Shown here: piece by piece, positions 34,017 to 47,000 of the stretch
Layout: the number at the start of each line of letters is the position of its first letter
Position numbering within the stretch: position 1 is the first letter of the stretch
Origin: Sacculina carcini
Lineage: Eukaryota > Arthropoda > Thecostraca > Sacculinidae
Direction of reading: 5' to 3'
Length of the DNA: 64,000 nucleotides
NCBI GenBank assembly: GCA_916048095.2
Contig: OU696585.1
Coordinates: forward strand, 3,530,645 to 3,594,644
Made by a program: the position numbers and the translations under genes
Notes under the pieces: generated by a model
Database searches by the model: none
Seen by the model: only the letters and a program-made list of their open reading frames with translations
Told to the model about the DNA's origin: nothing

Positions 34017-34450
34017 GGCTAGATGGTTGTTGGTTAAGAGATTCAGTGTTCTATTCTGCTGGGTGTCTAGTCGCTTTCCTTATTGTGTTCAAATGTACTG
34101 AGGCATTTTTTGCGTTTATTTTTAGTGTTTTTGTGAATTGTTCATCCAATTTTAACACAACCAATTATGTATAAATTTTATTTTATTGATGTTACATGAA
34201 TTAATATGGATTGGTGTACTTCAGAAGGAATTATACGAAAAATATCTGACTATTATTAGGAATTCTTGGAAATCTTCTTCAAGGAATAGACGCAATCTTT
34301 GTAATCTGACACAAATACCAAAAACTTAACTACAATATACGTGTGTGTGTGCACGTGAGAAAACTGTGTCCTAAAAATGCCGCTGGAAATAAAACATGTG
34401 TGATTATTAATTTACAATAAGTAAGCCTAATTTGCTTGCTGGAATTGAAG

Positions 34451-35505
34451 GCAATATGAACGCATCGCACTCGGAGTTGATATTTCTGGGAGCGTGGGGC
34501 ACCAGTGAAGTGGAGGTGCCCGACCAACTCACTGCTGTTGTAATGCACGTGAGCAAAACACGCCGTTCACTTCAACCATCTAAACATGGATTATTTACCA
34601 GGGGTATTAGAAGGGATTTCTGGCTACTGGTGTAAATTATCAATGGTATATAAGTAATATAATTATCAATGGTTATGTTTTTTCGTAGTAATCCGTAAGC
34701 TAAATCAAAGTAAATTCAAGCGATTGAAATACTCGTGGATCTGGAAGACATACTGGCAAATGATAGGATTGTAGATAATTGTTTGAACAGTCAAGTAAAG
34801 GGGTATGGCACCATCATAGGGTTGAGAACCCCTGATTTAAAACCTATCCCTCATACACCCTATTTACTCGAATATACGTCAAGAGTTGTCCATAAAATAT
34901 ATGAAATTTAATATTGGATCTCACTTACACACCACGAGGGTGATTACTTTACTTTACATATATTTGGAAAATAGCTGATGTTATTATGCATGTAAACAAA
35001 ATGCATCAGTTTATTAATGCGTTGAATAAATAAATCTATTTTACAATCCTGTCGGAGAAACTATTTGAATCTGAAAGCAAACGAACTGATATATGGAATT
35101 TGGCTAATTTACTTCTCAGAATCCGCCATATGTGATTGTGAACAACGGAGAAATGATGGAAGTTGGGTCAAGTCAAGATATAAACGTTCATCTATCAGGA
35201 TATCTGATCGAGCTAATGAAAAACATCGCCGAGCAGCTAGAAGTGACTGTTCACTATGAACTAGCGCCACCTAGCGGCGACTTTGGAATTATGTCTGACG
35301 ATGGCTCATGGACCGGGCTGATTGGAATGCTCACTGAAAAGGCAAGCGAGCAGAAACGATCAAAAACACAAGAACACCAAAGAAAAGCAATCACTCTTGT
35401 ACGTATAAGGGTTTTTCTTGGAGTCTAATTTAAAATTCTAGAGCTCAAATATAAGCCCATAAATATGTATGACAATATTCTGACTTTAACACAAAAGCAC
35501 ACACA

Positions 35506-35542
<37 letters not shown>

Positions 35543-38500
35543 GCACACACACATAAACATACACACAGAGAGAGAGGGGTAAAAAGTAATGGTATTATAG
35601 AAATCATAATCACATCATCATGTGATTGAGATAGCGTACGAGAGTGATTTTCATCATTGTGCAACATTGCAGAAGGCCGACATTGCACTGGCTCCGTTCA
35701 GCTGGCTGCCCGACCGGGCTCTGGTCGTCGATTATGTGGGCAATGCTCCTGTGATGGCTGATTCACAGTACAGCTTCCTGGTGGCTGGCAGAAGCAGTTC
35801 GAGTCTGGACAGCTTGACAGCCGTGTTGTCTCCGTTCAGTCTGCCTGTCTGGATATCACTGAGTGAGTGGGTGCTGTACAGTAGGTCACCGCACCGCCGG
35901 ATCCAGGGGGGATCAAGGGGCTGAATCCCCCTCCAAAAGCTTCTATCAACTCCTCATAAACAAGAGGTTCAATGAGTGAGGTCAAGAAAGAAATTTTTCC
36001 ATAGAATTTGCTGATAAAAGCATTATCGCAAAGCATATTCGCATATTATTGTTTGTGTGAAAATGTGTGTATATATAATTGAAAAATGCTCCAAGTCATA
36101 ACCTTCACACGCTACCTAGTAGCTCATATATAATTCAGCCCCCAAAATTACACTCTCTTTATCCGCCACTGTTATTACGCGACATACATACAGGGTACCC
36201 CAAAAAATATACACTTTCATATATTGTAAACATGGCCTTTATTGTAATTGAAATTGCTTTAAACATGCAAAATATTTTACAAATACCATTTTATTGTCTT
36301 GTTAAGTGAAAAAGAACTTATATCTAATTGGAGTGATGATAATTCGTGTTGGCGGTTCATTATGAAACTCCCTCCTAAAATGTATTTGTACTTCAACTGC
36401 GTTTTCATACTTCCAGTAGCATATTAAAATAATCTTAATGTATTTAAAGTTCAGTCCGGCTGCAATCAATCGGCTCAATGGATTCAGTCTGCAAAGAAAA
36501 AATATATTATCGAGATATCAGCTGCTTAATTATGTGTATACATTATTTGGTGGGACACTGTATCTGTATCACGTGACACATATCTCGTTATTACCCAATA
36601 TACCCAATACCCCAACAAACCCAATTACCCAATATACCCAAAATACATGCCCGACGTTATTTTTTTGCTATCATAAACTAAATGCAACAAGAAAATATTA
36701 TATGTGGTTAAATAAATATATACTCGTGAGTATATTACACACAAATAATTTTATAATGAATAAAAAAGTTGATTGATATAAATACGAATGGATAGATGTA
36801 TAAAAATTGATCATAAAATTAGTATTGAAATAATATGTATTCTAACCAAAAAGGAATTATATTCTACTTTGTGTTGATAATATGCACCGCAAATGAGTTA
36901 AATGTTTTTTTTGCTAATTTATTTTATTTAATATTCACTGGGCATTTTCAATTTCATATTTTCCCAGTATCAAGAATGTGTGTGTGTGTGTACGTGTGTA
37001 CGTGTGTGTACGTGTGTATGTGTGTATGAGTGTGTGTATGTGTGTATGTGTGTTTGTATGTGTGTGTGTAACCCAGTTATCACTATGCTGGTGTCCGGAG
37101 TGGTGCTATACCTGACAAATCCGGAAAAATCCGACCCCCGCAAACGCCAACAGAACAGCAACAACAACAACAACATAAACAACAACAACAACCACAAAAA
37201 CATTGAAATGGCCTGTGCCGGTGTTGAGGACTTAAAGCAAGACTGGATTAGTAGTTTGCTGAGTGTACTGGCTTGTATTGCACAACAGGTGCGTCATTGA
37301 CACAATTGACCAATCAAATCACTGCTTTTATTTAGTGATGCATTTTTCACATTGCTGTAGTTTGTTAGACTGCGTGGTGTAGTGGTAGCATACCTGCCTC
37401 ACAAGCGGGAGGTCTGTGGTTCGAATGACGGCGGAGGAAAATTTCCTTTAATGAATTCTATAATTCAACAGCCCCTGTCCACCCAGCAGTAAATGGTACC
37501 AGATATCAGTCATGCGTTGTGTCATGCATTCTGGGGAGATGGCCCTCTCTAATAAGTCTTCAGTTCTTGTGGCGTCATAGCGTGGAGAGGGTCGGTTCTG
37601 CGGTGGCAGCGAGCTGCACGGGACACACCTGTGTGTGTTCATAAGCTTCGACTTCTTCCTGTGTAGCAGCTGCCACTTGAGGCTTTTAGAGAAGATATCG
37701 ACCGGCGGTTGTGCATGCGGAAATGATAAAAAACATCCAAGCAGTGGCTTGTACTGATAGTTATAAGATATTATTTAAATATATATATGGCACCAGAAGT
37801 GGGCTGCAGACAATGTAGTCGAAAAAATAACAAAATATTGATAAAATAATATTGAAATTAATTATTCTTGAAATTAAGTGTTTGTGTGTGCACATATGTA
37901 TGTTATTAAATATTGAACACAATTATCATTATGATTATATTTTTATGGAAAGTAATAATTCGAGAAAATACAAGACAATAATTGACATTGTATTTAAGAA
38001 TATATATATTCTAGAAAATTCCACGTAACGTCTAAAGAACCGATGCCATGATCTCGTAAAAACATAATCTGCTATGATTTGTTCTCTTAAATTCTTGTGC
38101 GATTTCTGCTTGGGCTCGGTCCACTGTGGCGGCAGGGGTGGCCTTCAACTCCGTCGCCGATTTCTGCTCGCATTGTGACATTTTCGGCGCGTGCCATGGC
38201 GCTCATCATTTACGTACAGTACACGGCGTCTCTCATCTCCCTGATGACTCTCACAGAGATTTCCGCCGATGTAGAGTCAGTGAAGGAGGCCTTGGACGCC
38301 AGCCCTCAGTGGAGCATGCTGATTCAACAGAACAATGCCATTGTTAACTCGTGGAAGGTAGAAATGACATTGTATTTCATAAATTTCAATATGTTTTTGT
38401 TGTAGTATTTGTGTCTTTTATGTGTGATCTGTGTGACAGTGCTTAATCGCAATAGGCACGGGCTGTTGTTTGGGCTGTGTATTTTTATCATCACACATTT

Positions 38501-41500
38501 TCTATTTAGAAACTAAATTAGACCGCATAATATTTGTAAATTTTTTGCAGGCAAATACTAAAAAATCGTGAATGAATTAATTGATAGAAAACTCATGAAA
38601 TATGCTTTACACTGAGTAATATCATTTCAAATTTCACGTAATTTTATATAGCATTCTCAATACAAAAGTAGGCATATTATAATATAGGTACAATTACATT
38701 TTTTATTACGAGCGAGCGATAGCGAGCGAGTTCATACTTGGTGTTACTAGAAAAATGAGTATGAGCGGCCCGCCGGCCGTGGTCACGCTTTTCAGAGGCT
38801 TATATCTCTGGAACCATAAGTCCGATTAACATGCATGTTTTTTTGTTGGGTAGTCTCATCCTTCCTGCCGCGAATGAGACCAAGCCGAATTATGTCAGTG
38901 TCCACTGTGGCACGTGGCACGTCCCAAATACCCTCCTACTTTTTCGAAAAACACTTTTTACCCATTTTTCAGAGGCTTATATCTCTGGAACCATAAGTCT
39001 GATTAACATGCTTTTTTGTTGTTAGGTAGCCTCATCCTTTTTGCCGCGGATGAAACTAGGCCGAATCATGACAGTGCCCCATGTGGCACGTGGCACATCC
39101 CAAATGCCCTCCTACTTTTTCGAAAAACACTTTTTACCCGTTTTTCAGAGGCTTATATCTCTGGAACCATAAGTTTGATTAACATGTGTTTTTTTTTGTT
39201 GGGTAGCCTCATCCTTCTTGCCGCGAATGAGACTATGCCGAATTATGTCAGTGCCCAGTGTGGCACGTGGCACGTCCCAAGTACCCTCCTACTTTTTCGA
39301 AAAACACTTTTTACCCGTTTTCCAGAGGCTTATATCTCTGGAACCATAAGTCCGATTAACATGCGTTTTTTGTGTTGGATAGCCTCATGCTTTCTGCCGC
39401 GAATGAGACTAAACCCAATTATGTCAGTGCTCACTGTGGCACGTGGCACGTCCCGAATGCCCTCCTACTTTTTCTAAAAAAAAATTACCCGTTTTTCAGA
39501 GGCTTATATCTCTGGAACCATAGGTCCGATTAACATGCGTTTTTGTTTGTTGGGTAGCCCAATCCTTCCTGCCGCGAATGAGACTATGCGGAAACATTTC
39601 AATGCCCAGCGTGGCACGTGGCACGTGCCATATGCCCTCTTATAATTTAGCAGAAAACTTTGCCCATGCACGCAGACAAATGCATTTACGACAAAGTTTG
39701 ATTACATATGACAACTTCGCGCTCGCTCGTTCATCGCCGAACACGGCGCCTTACTGGTATATAATATAAGCAATATTAAAAAGTAAAGACAAAATTAATT
39801 AAATTATATTTTACCAGACTAGCAAAGACGAGACGTTGCGCAGAGTGTTTGAAAGAGTACGTGAGCGGGAGAGAGTAGAGGAGCTCACTCCCTACAATGT
39901 ACAACGCATGCTGGAACCAAGAACCATCACTTTCTATGAACAAACTCTGGTACGATAAAAATTTATTAGTTTATTATTCTTTAATTATTTTACCATTGAA
40001 AACTTTTCACGTAGAAATACTTTGTATTACATAATGTAAATTGCCAGCGTAATGTAATTGTAATATGTGATTGAATAAATGAGTAAAATACAATTACGGT
40101 GTCTTCCACTCTACATCACACACATACATACACACACATAGAGGGCACCACACATGAAAAGGAGGAAGACAAAAATCAATTTGTAAAATAAAAAACAAAA
40201 AGCAGCACATAATTACAAGAATTATATTTACTGATAAATACTAAAGGCTTTTTAAATATCTTGTTTTAATGAATCTATATATATAAAACAGATCCTCTGT
40301 GTGTCTGTCTGCCTGTCTGTCCCACCCTCCTTTGTCATTTTCTGCCAGCTACTACTCGTCAACCACTTTGTCTACTCGCTAACAGTTTATACTATTACAT
40401 TGGAAATTTTCTTGTCTATATGATAGGCTAACTTTTAATTTAAAAAAATAAAACTAAAAAAGTTATAGCGGTGTAAAGACAAAATGAGCCCGGAAAAATG
40501 CGAAAATTTTGGTCAATATTCTGCCATCTACTCCTCATGAACCAGAAATTTTTGATAAAATGTTGCACTAATAATGAGAGTAAAAATATATTTATTAAAA
40601 GTACAATATTGTGTTCGCCGTGTGTTTGCGATTTTATTGGTCGTTTTTTTTGGTCGTTTTTGGGCAGCCATTTTTCAGTCTGGGAGCGCAGGCTTGCAAT
40701 ATCATTCCGCTGGAACTGGATCGAGCGAGCAGACGAAAACACAAGAACATTAAAAATAGCGGCACTCCGCAATTTCTCGTCATGCGCCAACATTTGCCCA
40801 TCAAATCTCGCCTGCTCAATATGTGAGGACAATTTTAATATCTCGCTCACATTATAATATTCCGTGAAACTATTATTTGAGCGGCATGTCGTTCAATTTT
40901 TCAAACTTTCCCCCGTAGTTATGTCCTATTAGAAGGTGCCACTCTATTTTTTCACTAGTTGATCAGACTTTTGAGAAAATACGGTGATTTTTAAGGATAA
41001 AATAGCCAGGAAGTATATGAATATTTATTTAACAAAAGAGACCAATACAGGGTGATTACTGGTAAAATATTCCCAAATTCACTAATAAAAATAATTCAGT
41101 CATAGTTATTATCAAAAGAGAATATTTAATCAAAGCAACGTTCAAATAGATGTTCTACGGTAAGTATAAAGTACTATTATACTTAGTAATACTTAGTGTA
41201 GACATGATACACTTGTGCCTGATGCCTCATTTACTCATTCATTCTTAACACCAACCTCTATTTGTCGATACATATAAGATATTCAATACACAAGATGTTT
41301 TGTAATTCAATTTTTTCAGAGATTAAAATATATTAAATCAAATTAATTGTACTCTTAACTTTGAATGATAATCTTGTCAGTTAGTGTTGAATACTCAGTT
41401 TTGATTGAATATAAAATTGACGAAATAAAAATGTTTTTGATTTATTGAATTGATTGGATAAAAATGAAAATTTAAGAATATTATCTAGCATAAATTTATC

Positions 41501-42782
41501 AGTCAACAATTGTTTACAACAACTTTTTATGCTAATTTAATCTAACAATTTTTTTTCTCTGGATGAGGAAGGCCGCACTTTTTTGGAGTATTTTAAGATT
41601 CACTTACTTTACACCGAAGACCGTATATTACGAAACCTAAGACATAATTAATTCATTTGCCTTGCTAAAAAACCGCTATGCACACGTCAGCACGCAGAAA
41701 TTATACGAAACTGGCGCGGTGGATCGACTGCGCACTTTCTGGTTCACCAACTCCACCGTGTATCAGTGTGATAAATCCACTGGCTACCATTCACTGGCGT
41801 TCGCAGACCTCAGCGCTGTCATCTACCTACTGCTAGCAGGTGTCAGCGTGACTAGTATTAACTGTATTATTATCAGTAACTACAGGCAAATCCAGTAGCA
41901 TGGGGGAAGAGTGCAAGTGCACTATTACCACCCTGCGGTGGCCCCCATGTAATGGAAGCGCCCAAAATATGTAGAGAGAAAAAGAGTTCGAAAGGTAAGC
42001 GTTTTAGTGGGGAAAATGAAAGCTAATGAAGTTATAGAAATATACGATGAATAAAACAATATCAGACCAAAGGCTAAATATAAATGTATATATACAATTT
42101 ATTAACAGTCTGATTAAGATAATAAGAAACATGAATTAGCATAATGGAAGATCACAAGTGAACGGAAGTCACAAGCAGAAAACAGAGAATCAAGGATTTA
42201 TATCAAGTAGTTTATCCTGAATGCATTAAAAATTGCGCGCAATACATAAACACAACTATGAATATCAGAATATAAATATTTATAAGCAAATATAAATAGC
42301 AGAATAGACATAGCAAAATGAAGTGACAAATATTTGTGGGCATGCATAAAATGATAAATAACATTAAACAAAAGCACCATAATTGATTTGAGAAATGTTA
42401 TGAGATGATGATAAGTATGCTCTCAGTATAATGTATACAATATGTTTTTTTATTTGTTTTACAAGGAGTGATAGAGGTATTTTATATATTTGTCTTATCA
42501 TCTTTTCTCATTATATAGCCTGTATGTGTGTGAATTGTTTCAAATTCACGATGTGGTTACGAATTAGGAATATGCTATAAATAAGACCTCCAAATTCCAA
42601 AAGAATATTTCTTGCAGAATTTACTGTTTTAATTATGGCTTAAGTACTCGTTTTTATCGTGTGTTAATCATTTATGAACGTATTATTTTTTCTGCTTTGA
42701 AACAGGCGTTGTAGCCAGTCTTCTGGTGCTGATTGTCGAGAAAATCTACTTCAGCACCCAACACTCAGCAACTACACTCTAA
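34451..42782 (+). CDS. Ionotropic glutamate receptor-like (IR/iGluR) subunit
   Basis: Ligand-gated cation channel subunit. Exons: 34451-34548, 35120-35341 (or to 35398), 35673-35862, 37077-37288, 38136-38357, 39818-39949, 41698-41839 and 42706-42782 (TAA). They join in phase to about 430 residues. Seen in order: S1 lobe (NPPYVIVNNGE, SWTGLIGML, KADIALAPFSWLPDR), M1 (ITMLVSGVVLYL), an Asn-rich linker, a pore loop ending CIAQQG, M3 (RIVTFSARAMALIIY, then QYTASLISLM), the S2 lobe with DRLRTFW and paired-Cys region, and M4 (VVASLLVLIVEKIYF). The agonist-binding Arg of S1 is kept (seven residues after the Pro of APF). The SYTANLAAF gate is degraded to QYTASLISL. No amino-terminal domain or signal peptide was found, so the 5' end is open. 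The divergence suggests a chemosensory IR or an orphan iGluR. Confidence 0.88.
35890..36171 (+). mobile_element. hAT-type MITE, CAGTGGCGGATCC group
   Basis: The left end is degraded (CCGCCGGATCCAG) and the right end is clean (inverse of TTATCCGCCACTG). Its subterminal 'ctgaatccccctcc' is shared with the copy at 56134. It lies about 27 bp after the exon 3 donor of the iGluR-like gene. Confidence 0.6.
36191..36560 (+). mobile_element. mariner-type MITE
   Basis: TA-flanked (36189-36190 and 36561-36562). The ends CAGGGTACCCCAAAAAATAT and the inverse of TTATTTGGTGGGACACTG are typical of mariner. 370 bp, non-coding, in iGluR-like intron 3. Confidence 0.82.
36977..37070 (+). repeat. (TG)n tract before the iGluR-like exon 4 acceptor
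   Basis: About 90 bp of TG/TA simple sequence ends 'gtaacccag' at the acceptor of the exon encoding M1. Confidence 0.9.
37367..37690 (+). mobile_element. tRNA-Val-derived SINE, full length
   Basis: A box GCGTGGTGTAGTGGTAGCA, arm CTGCCTCACAAGCGGG, B box GGTTCGAATGA (one change) and the full body to 'cacttgaggcttttag'. In iGluR-like intron 4. Confidence 0.9.
38705..39745. repeat. Five-unit ~176-bp tandem array inside an inverted-repeat element
   Basis: 'cagaggcttatatctctgga' recurs at about 38793, 38970, 39146, 39323 and 39497, giving periods of 177, 176, 177 and 174. Each unit also has 'ctactttttcgaaaaacac' and 'ggcacgtggcac'. The array is framed by GAGCGAGCGA-rich sequence on the left (38710-38730) and its inverse (CGCTCGCTCG) at 39720, so the whole looks like one mobile or satellite unit. 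Long open frames over it (38831-39477) have a 59-residue period imposed by the repeat. It lies in iGluR-like intron 5. Confidence 0.85.
40890..41165 (+). mobile_element. Element F, second copy
   Basis: Matches 2720-3000 (the 'cttccccgtag', 'acagggtgattactgg' and 'gttcaaatag' blocks) and ends near 'gttctacggta'. Here there is no minisatellite, so the 33-bp expansion is private to the first copy. Confidence 0.55.
41865..41985 (+). mobile_element. Short interspersed repeat, family D
   Basis: Nearly complete copy: 'attatcagtaactacaggca', 'gagtgcaag', 'taccaccctgcggtggcccc', 'gaagcgcccaaaatatg', then a GA-rich tail. It starts 26 bp after the donor of iGluR-like exon 7. Confidence 0.65.
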
Positions 42783-44089
42783 TAGGCTGCCAACGATTAG
42801 TACAAAATAGCCGAGAAAAAATGGAAAAAATGGAACGAAATATAGATAATGCTTATGCGTTAATATTTACAAAAAATTATGTGCCTTAGATGGCATATCT
42901 ACACCATTTATATGATCTCGAACGTAATTAAAGTCACGCATTTTTTAATTGAGTGAATTATCTATTGAATATATCCGGTGTACCGTATTTGTTTCCGTGT
43001 ATAACTGATTTACATAGTTCCATCCACTCTTATAGATTAAGAAATGCACGAATTAACGTCTGTACCAATATAATATAATTGTTGAATGCTTTTTTGCATA
43101 AACAGAATTTATAATAGTTACGAATTCCACTCTAGTCAAATCGAAACGATGAACTTTGGCTACGTCAAGCCCCGTTTCATTTTCAATCGCTACGCACCTG
43201 ATGCATGAGATGCAATGTAACATGTCTGAATCATAATTCGCATGTTGTTTGTGCCTGTCGAATGACGGAATCTTAGCCGTTATTTTATTTTTGTGGATCA
43301 AAAGGTGGGGTAATTCTTAGTTCCATGACACCATGTTTTTGTTCGATTAATATGCATCTTGAACGTACATTACACTGCGAATAAATAAATACTTTGTTTT
43401 ATGTACGCACCGGCCTGCTAAACCATATGGCGCCCCAGATTTTAATGATAGAGTGAACTCGGAGTCTGGGAGGAATCATGTAGCGCTACATGCGTTTTGC
43501 AGTGTTCATAAATGGAGGTATTGCTCGGTTCACTAGCAACAGCTTTTTTCGTGTGATCGATCCGATTGTTCTGCATCTTCATTCGATTTCATTCGCACCA
43601 AGACGATTTTCTTGGGTCACACTGATGACAAAATGGCTTATTAAACTTTTTCTGATATCAACCTATCCTGTATGAAAGACGGGTTGTGTGTGAACGGCAT
43701 TTTATATACAACAACATCATCATGCATTTAATATAGCGCCAAATATACAAAGGTGCGATGACAGGATGAAATCAAAACAACATGTATGTTTATATAATAT
43801 GTGAAACAGATGTCAGAATAGCTAAGAGCATGACAGACAGAATTGAACAGGCGTATATACAAAAGATATACACGAAACCATTAAACAGGGATAGGTAGAC
43901 TCAAGATTCTGAGACTTCTGGTTTCCCTGGTGCTTACCTGCTACATTGGTTCTTACACTTGTTTTGTGTTTGTTGTACGATTTTATACGGAATTATTGAA
44001 TTTTTGAATGTTTCGAATGGTATGGTTATTTGCCTCGATTAATTTAGCTGTATTTTAAGTAATTGAAGAAGTTGAGTTGAGTTACAAAT
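42783..44089. other. AT-rich region between the iGluR-like gene and the CR1-like LINE
   Basis: No gene that I can support. A short block at 43725-43745 ('atatagcgccaaatatacaa') resembles text at 11815 and 60995, probably the tail of a retroposon family. Confidence 0.45.
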
Positions 44090-47000
44090 ATAGCATGCCT
44101 AAACTGGCTAAGAAGACAATAGAGGGTAACGGATGTGGAGCTGCCAAAGAGGGAAAACAAGGTGAAAATATCGGCAAATCAACAGCTGTTTTTGGCAGTG
44201 ACGGTGATGACAGGGAAGAAAAATGTGCTAAATGTTAAAAGATTGTGAGCAATGAAAACAAAGCTATGCAATGTGAAATATGCATGACCTGGTCTCACAT
44301 AAGTTGTGAAAGAATGCCGTAAGAAGTCTACGATTACTTGATTACAGTTGGGATCAAGTTATGTAACATTGTTGTCTTCAGTGATGATAATTCTAGTGGA
44401 GCAGGCCTCTTAATGTTGTGCGCCGCGATAACTCTTCTTGTGCCGATTCCAAACAGTAGTTTTGTTGAAACAATGTATTTCGTCGTGATATTGAAAGTTG
44501 CAGTTCTTAGCTCTATCGTCCTAACGTTATATTCAATGTTCTATCCTATCTGTTCTGCCTGTATCTGCTAGTCTGTCTCTCCTGTCTGTCTTCCTATCTG
44601 TGCTCTTGTTCTCCCCTGGTGTTGCTATACTCTGTTCCGTTCCATTCTCCCTCTGAACTACTCCACTTCTCTACTGAATATCCTATACTGCTGCTCTTCT
44701 CAATCTATCTCCTCCCGCTGCCGCTTCTATCTATCTATTCCATATCCCTACTGCCGCTGCTCTTCTATTCCTATCTCCATACTGCCGCTGCTCTTCTATC
44801 TCTATCTCCATCCTCTCTATCCCCCATATCTCGACTGCCGCTGCTCTTCTATTCCTATCTCCATACTGCCTATCTATATCCCGACTGCCGCTGCTCTTCT
44901 TTCTCTATATCCCATCCTGAATGGTGAAAACACTGTGCTTATATAGTGCTAGCTAGCGCCGCCTACTTCATTCTCTATCTCCTATTTGTGCACGACCTCA
45001 TTAGTTACGAACCACAAGGTCACCACAATGCAACACGCCCGGCACACGCACATAGCTTTACACACTGGTGTGGGTGATATATGCGTGTTCCCGTGCTTCT
45101 CTGGTTTTCTCTTAATGTCTTACAGTGTATGTGTGTGTGTCTACGTGTGTGCAACCAATGCTGTGTTCTGTATTCTAACCTACTGTGTTGACAGTGATGC
45201 ATGTGTTTACGCTTCACTTCCTGTCCTAACTTCTATCCTATGTCACTTTCAATGCACAACATACAATACAAAATGCACAAAACAATCAACGATTACTAAA
45301 TAAAGATATAAGAATAAAAGTTATATACAACACCTAATGAAATATAAACATTGTTACACCACAACTGCGAGGTCAATCGAGCGAATGCGAGCCACTAGAG
45401 CTTATACACGGCCATGCTATCGTGTGGTCAGAAGTGGGGTTTTATTGAAGACGTGTGATGATCTTCAACTGACGAGTATTTGTACAATTGAGCCCCGCGA
45501 TTGTTGTTTATTTGCACGCGTTCCGATGAGTACTTGGCTTCTTGGTACCTCGTACATGGTGGATGATTTCGGCTGATGTTGTTCACAGATGTCATCGCAC
45601 AGATATACGTAATCAGGATACTGTTGTCAGCTTTTGTCACTTCGGAGTTTGGCTTGATCGGTGTCACGCTTGAATGCTCACGGTAGTTATTTGTTCACAG
45701 TGTAGAGCACCATGTACATCTTATAATGTCACTCGCCAACGGTAATGAGCAACTTTACTGCGTCGATCGTTGATGTTTTCATAGAACTGGACAATCGGTC
45801 GATTTTCACTTGCTTCTCAGTGTCGTTTATCAGCGTGGTATCAAGGAAAGGAGTAGGATTCCGTGGGATTAATAAGATTACTTCGGAATAGGAACAGTAT
45901 TCGCAGAGCCATGTATTATTTTTCATATAAATCTTGTTTCGTAATTCTTCTCTCTATTTCCTCTCCTGTATTTTAACGTAATTTTATTCTCTCGCCGTTC
46001 TATCATTGTCATTCAATTATCTAGTGGTGTCTTGTCTACAGTTTAGTAATGTCTTATACCCGGACGTTTCAAGGCCTTCATAGTAGCGGTTCATACTTTC
46101 AGTCATCTAGTCATATAGTCATCAGTCACTTAGTGGCGTATCGTGCCATCACGTTCCAATGCATCCATCTATGCATGTCGATACATACTCTCCTAGTATG
46201 CTTCGTTATATCTGTCCTTGTTACCAGATATATCATTCAATATCTCTTGTCCGTTAAGTTGCATATCAAATGCCCCAACTTAACTTCGGTATTTTCGCTG
46301 CCATATGCGAAAACCATTTACTTCGTTCTGCCTTCATTTCTGTTCTCACCAGTGTATGAGAATTACGGCATATACCTTCACCTCCTCTTCCGGTCAATTC
46401 GTCAGTCTATCAGTCAGTCCGTTTTTATGCTGGTAGTCTTCCCCGCTAAGGCTTCTTTTACGTTTCCGGTCAAAACTTCACTACATTTTCTGTTTTTGTT
46501 TGCTTTGACTCGTCGTTAATGCAATTGCATCAAATCAATTTCAACATTTTTTTCCTTCAATTTTCAACTTCGATTCGTTTACTCGACGTGCATTTTGCTG
46601 CTTATTAACTTCAACTATATTAACTCCTACATGCTATGTTTGAGGTCGTGTTAGTCGTTCTGATAATGACGTACTATCAAATTCTTCCTTGTCATATTGA
46701 TTATCATCGTCTTCTTGGGGTACATTTTGTCTAATGATCGACTTCTTGTTGCTATATACGATCATTATACTGTTTATATTCATGGCGTGGACGTGCAGAT
46801 CGTCTGACATTACTGTATCGTTCATTTTAATCGTAGACATTTAGTTTTACTCTAAATATGGCTCTGATTTCTGATTTAAGGAAAAAGGAAATGCAAAACT
46901 TAATAGGAAAGCAGTGATTAACCACGTACCTTACAAATAATACTGAAGCACCAATGATGATGAATGCGTTGCTGATGTCTTTCTTGAGCACCAGATGTAA

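Noticed and set aside
38831-39477. Repeated LLGSLIL... frames as a repeat protein
   Set aside because: Periods of 174-177 bp shift frame, and the frames stop within the array; it is non-coding tandem DNA.
38705-39745. CRISPR-like array
   Set aside because: The units are long, the whole unit is conserved with no variable spacers, and the host is an animal.
44619-44927. Leu/Ser-rich 102-codon frame, repeated at 47389
   Set aside because: It lies wholly in the LTRs over pyrimidine-rich tandem units.
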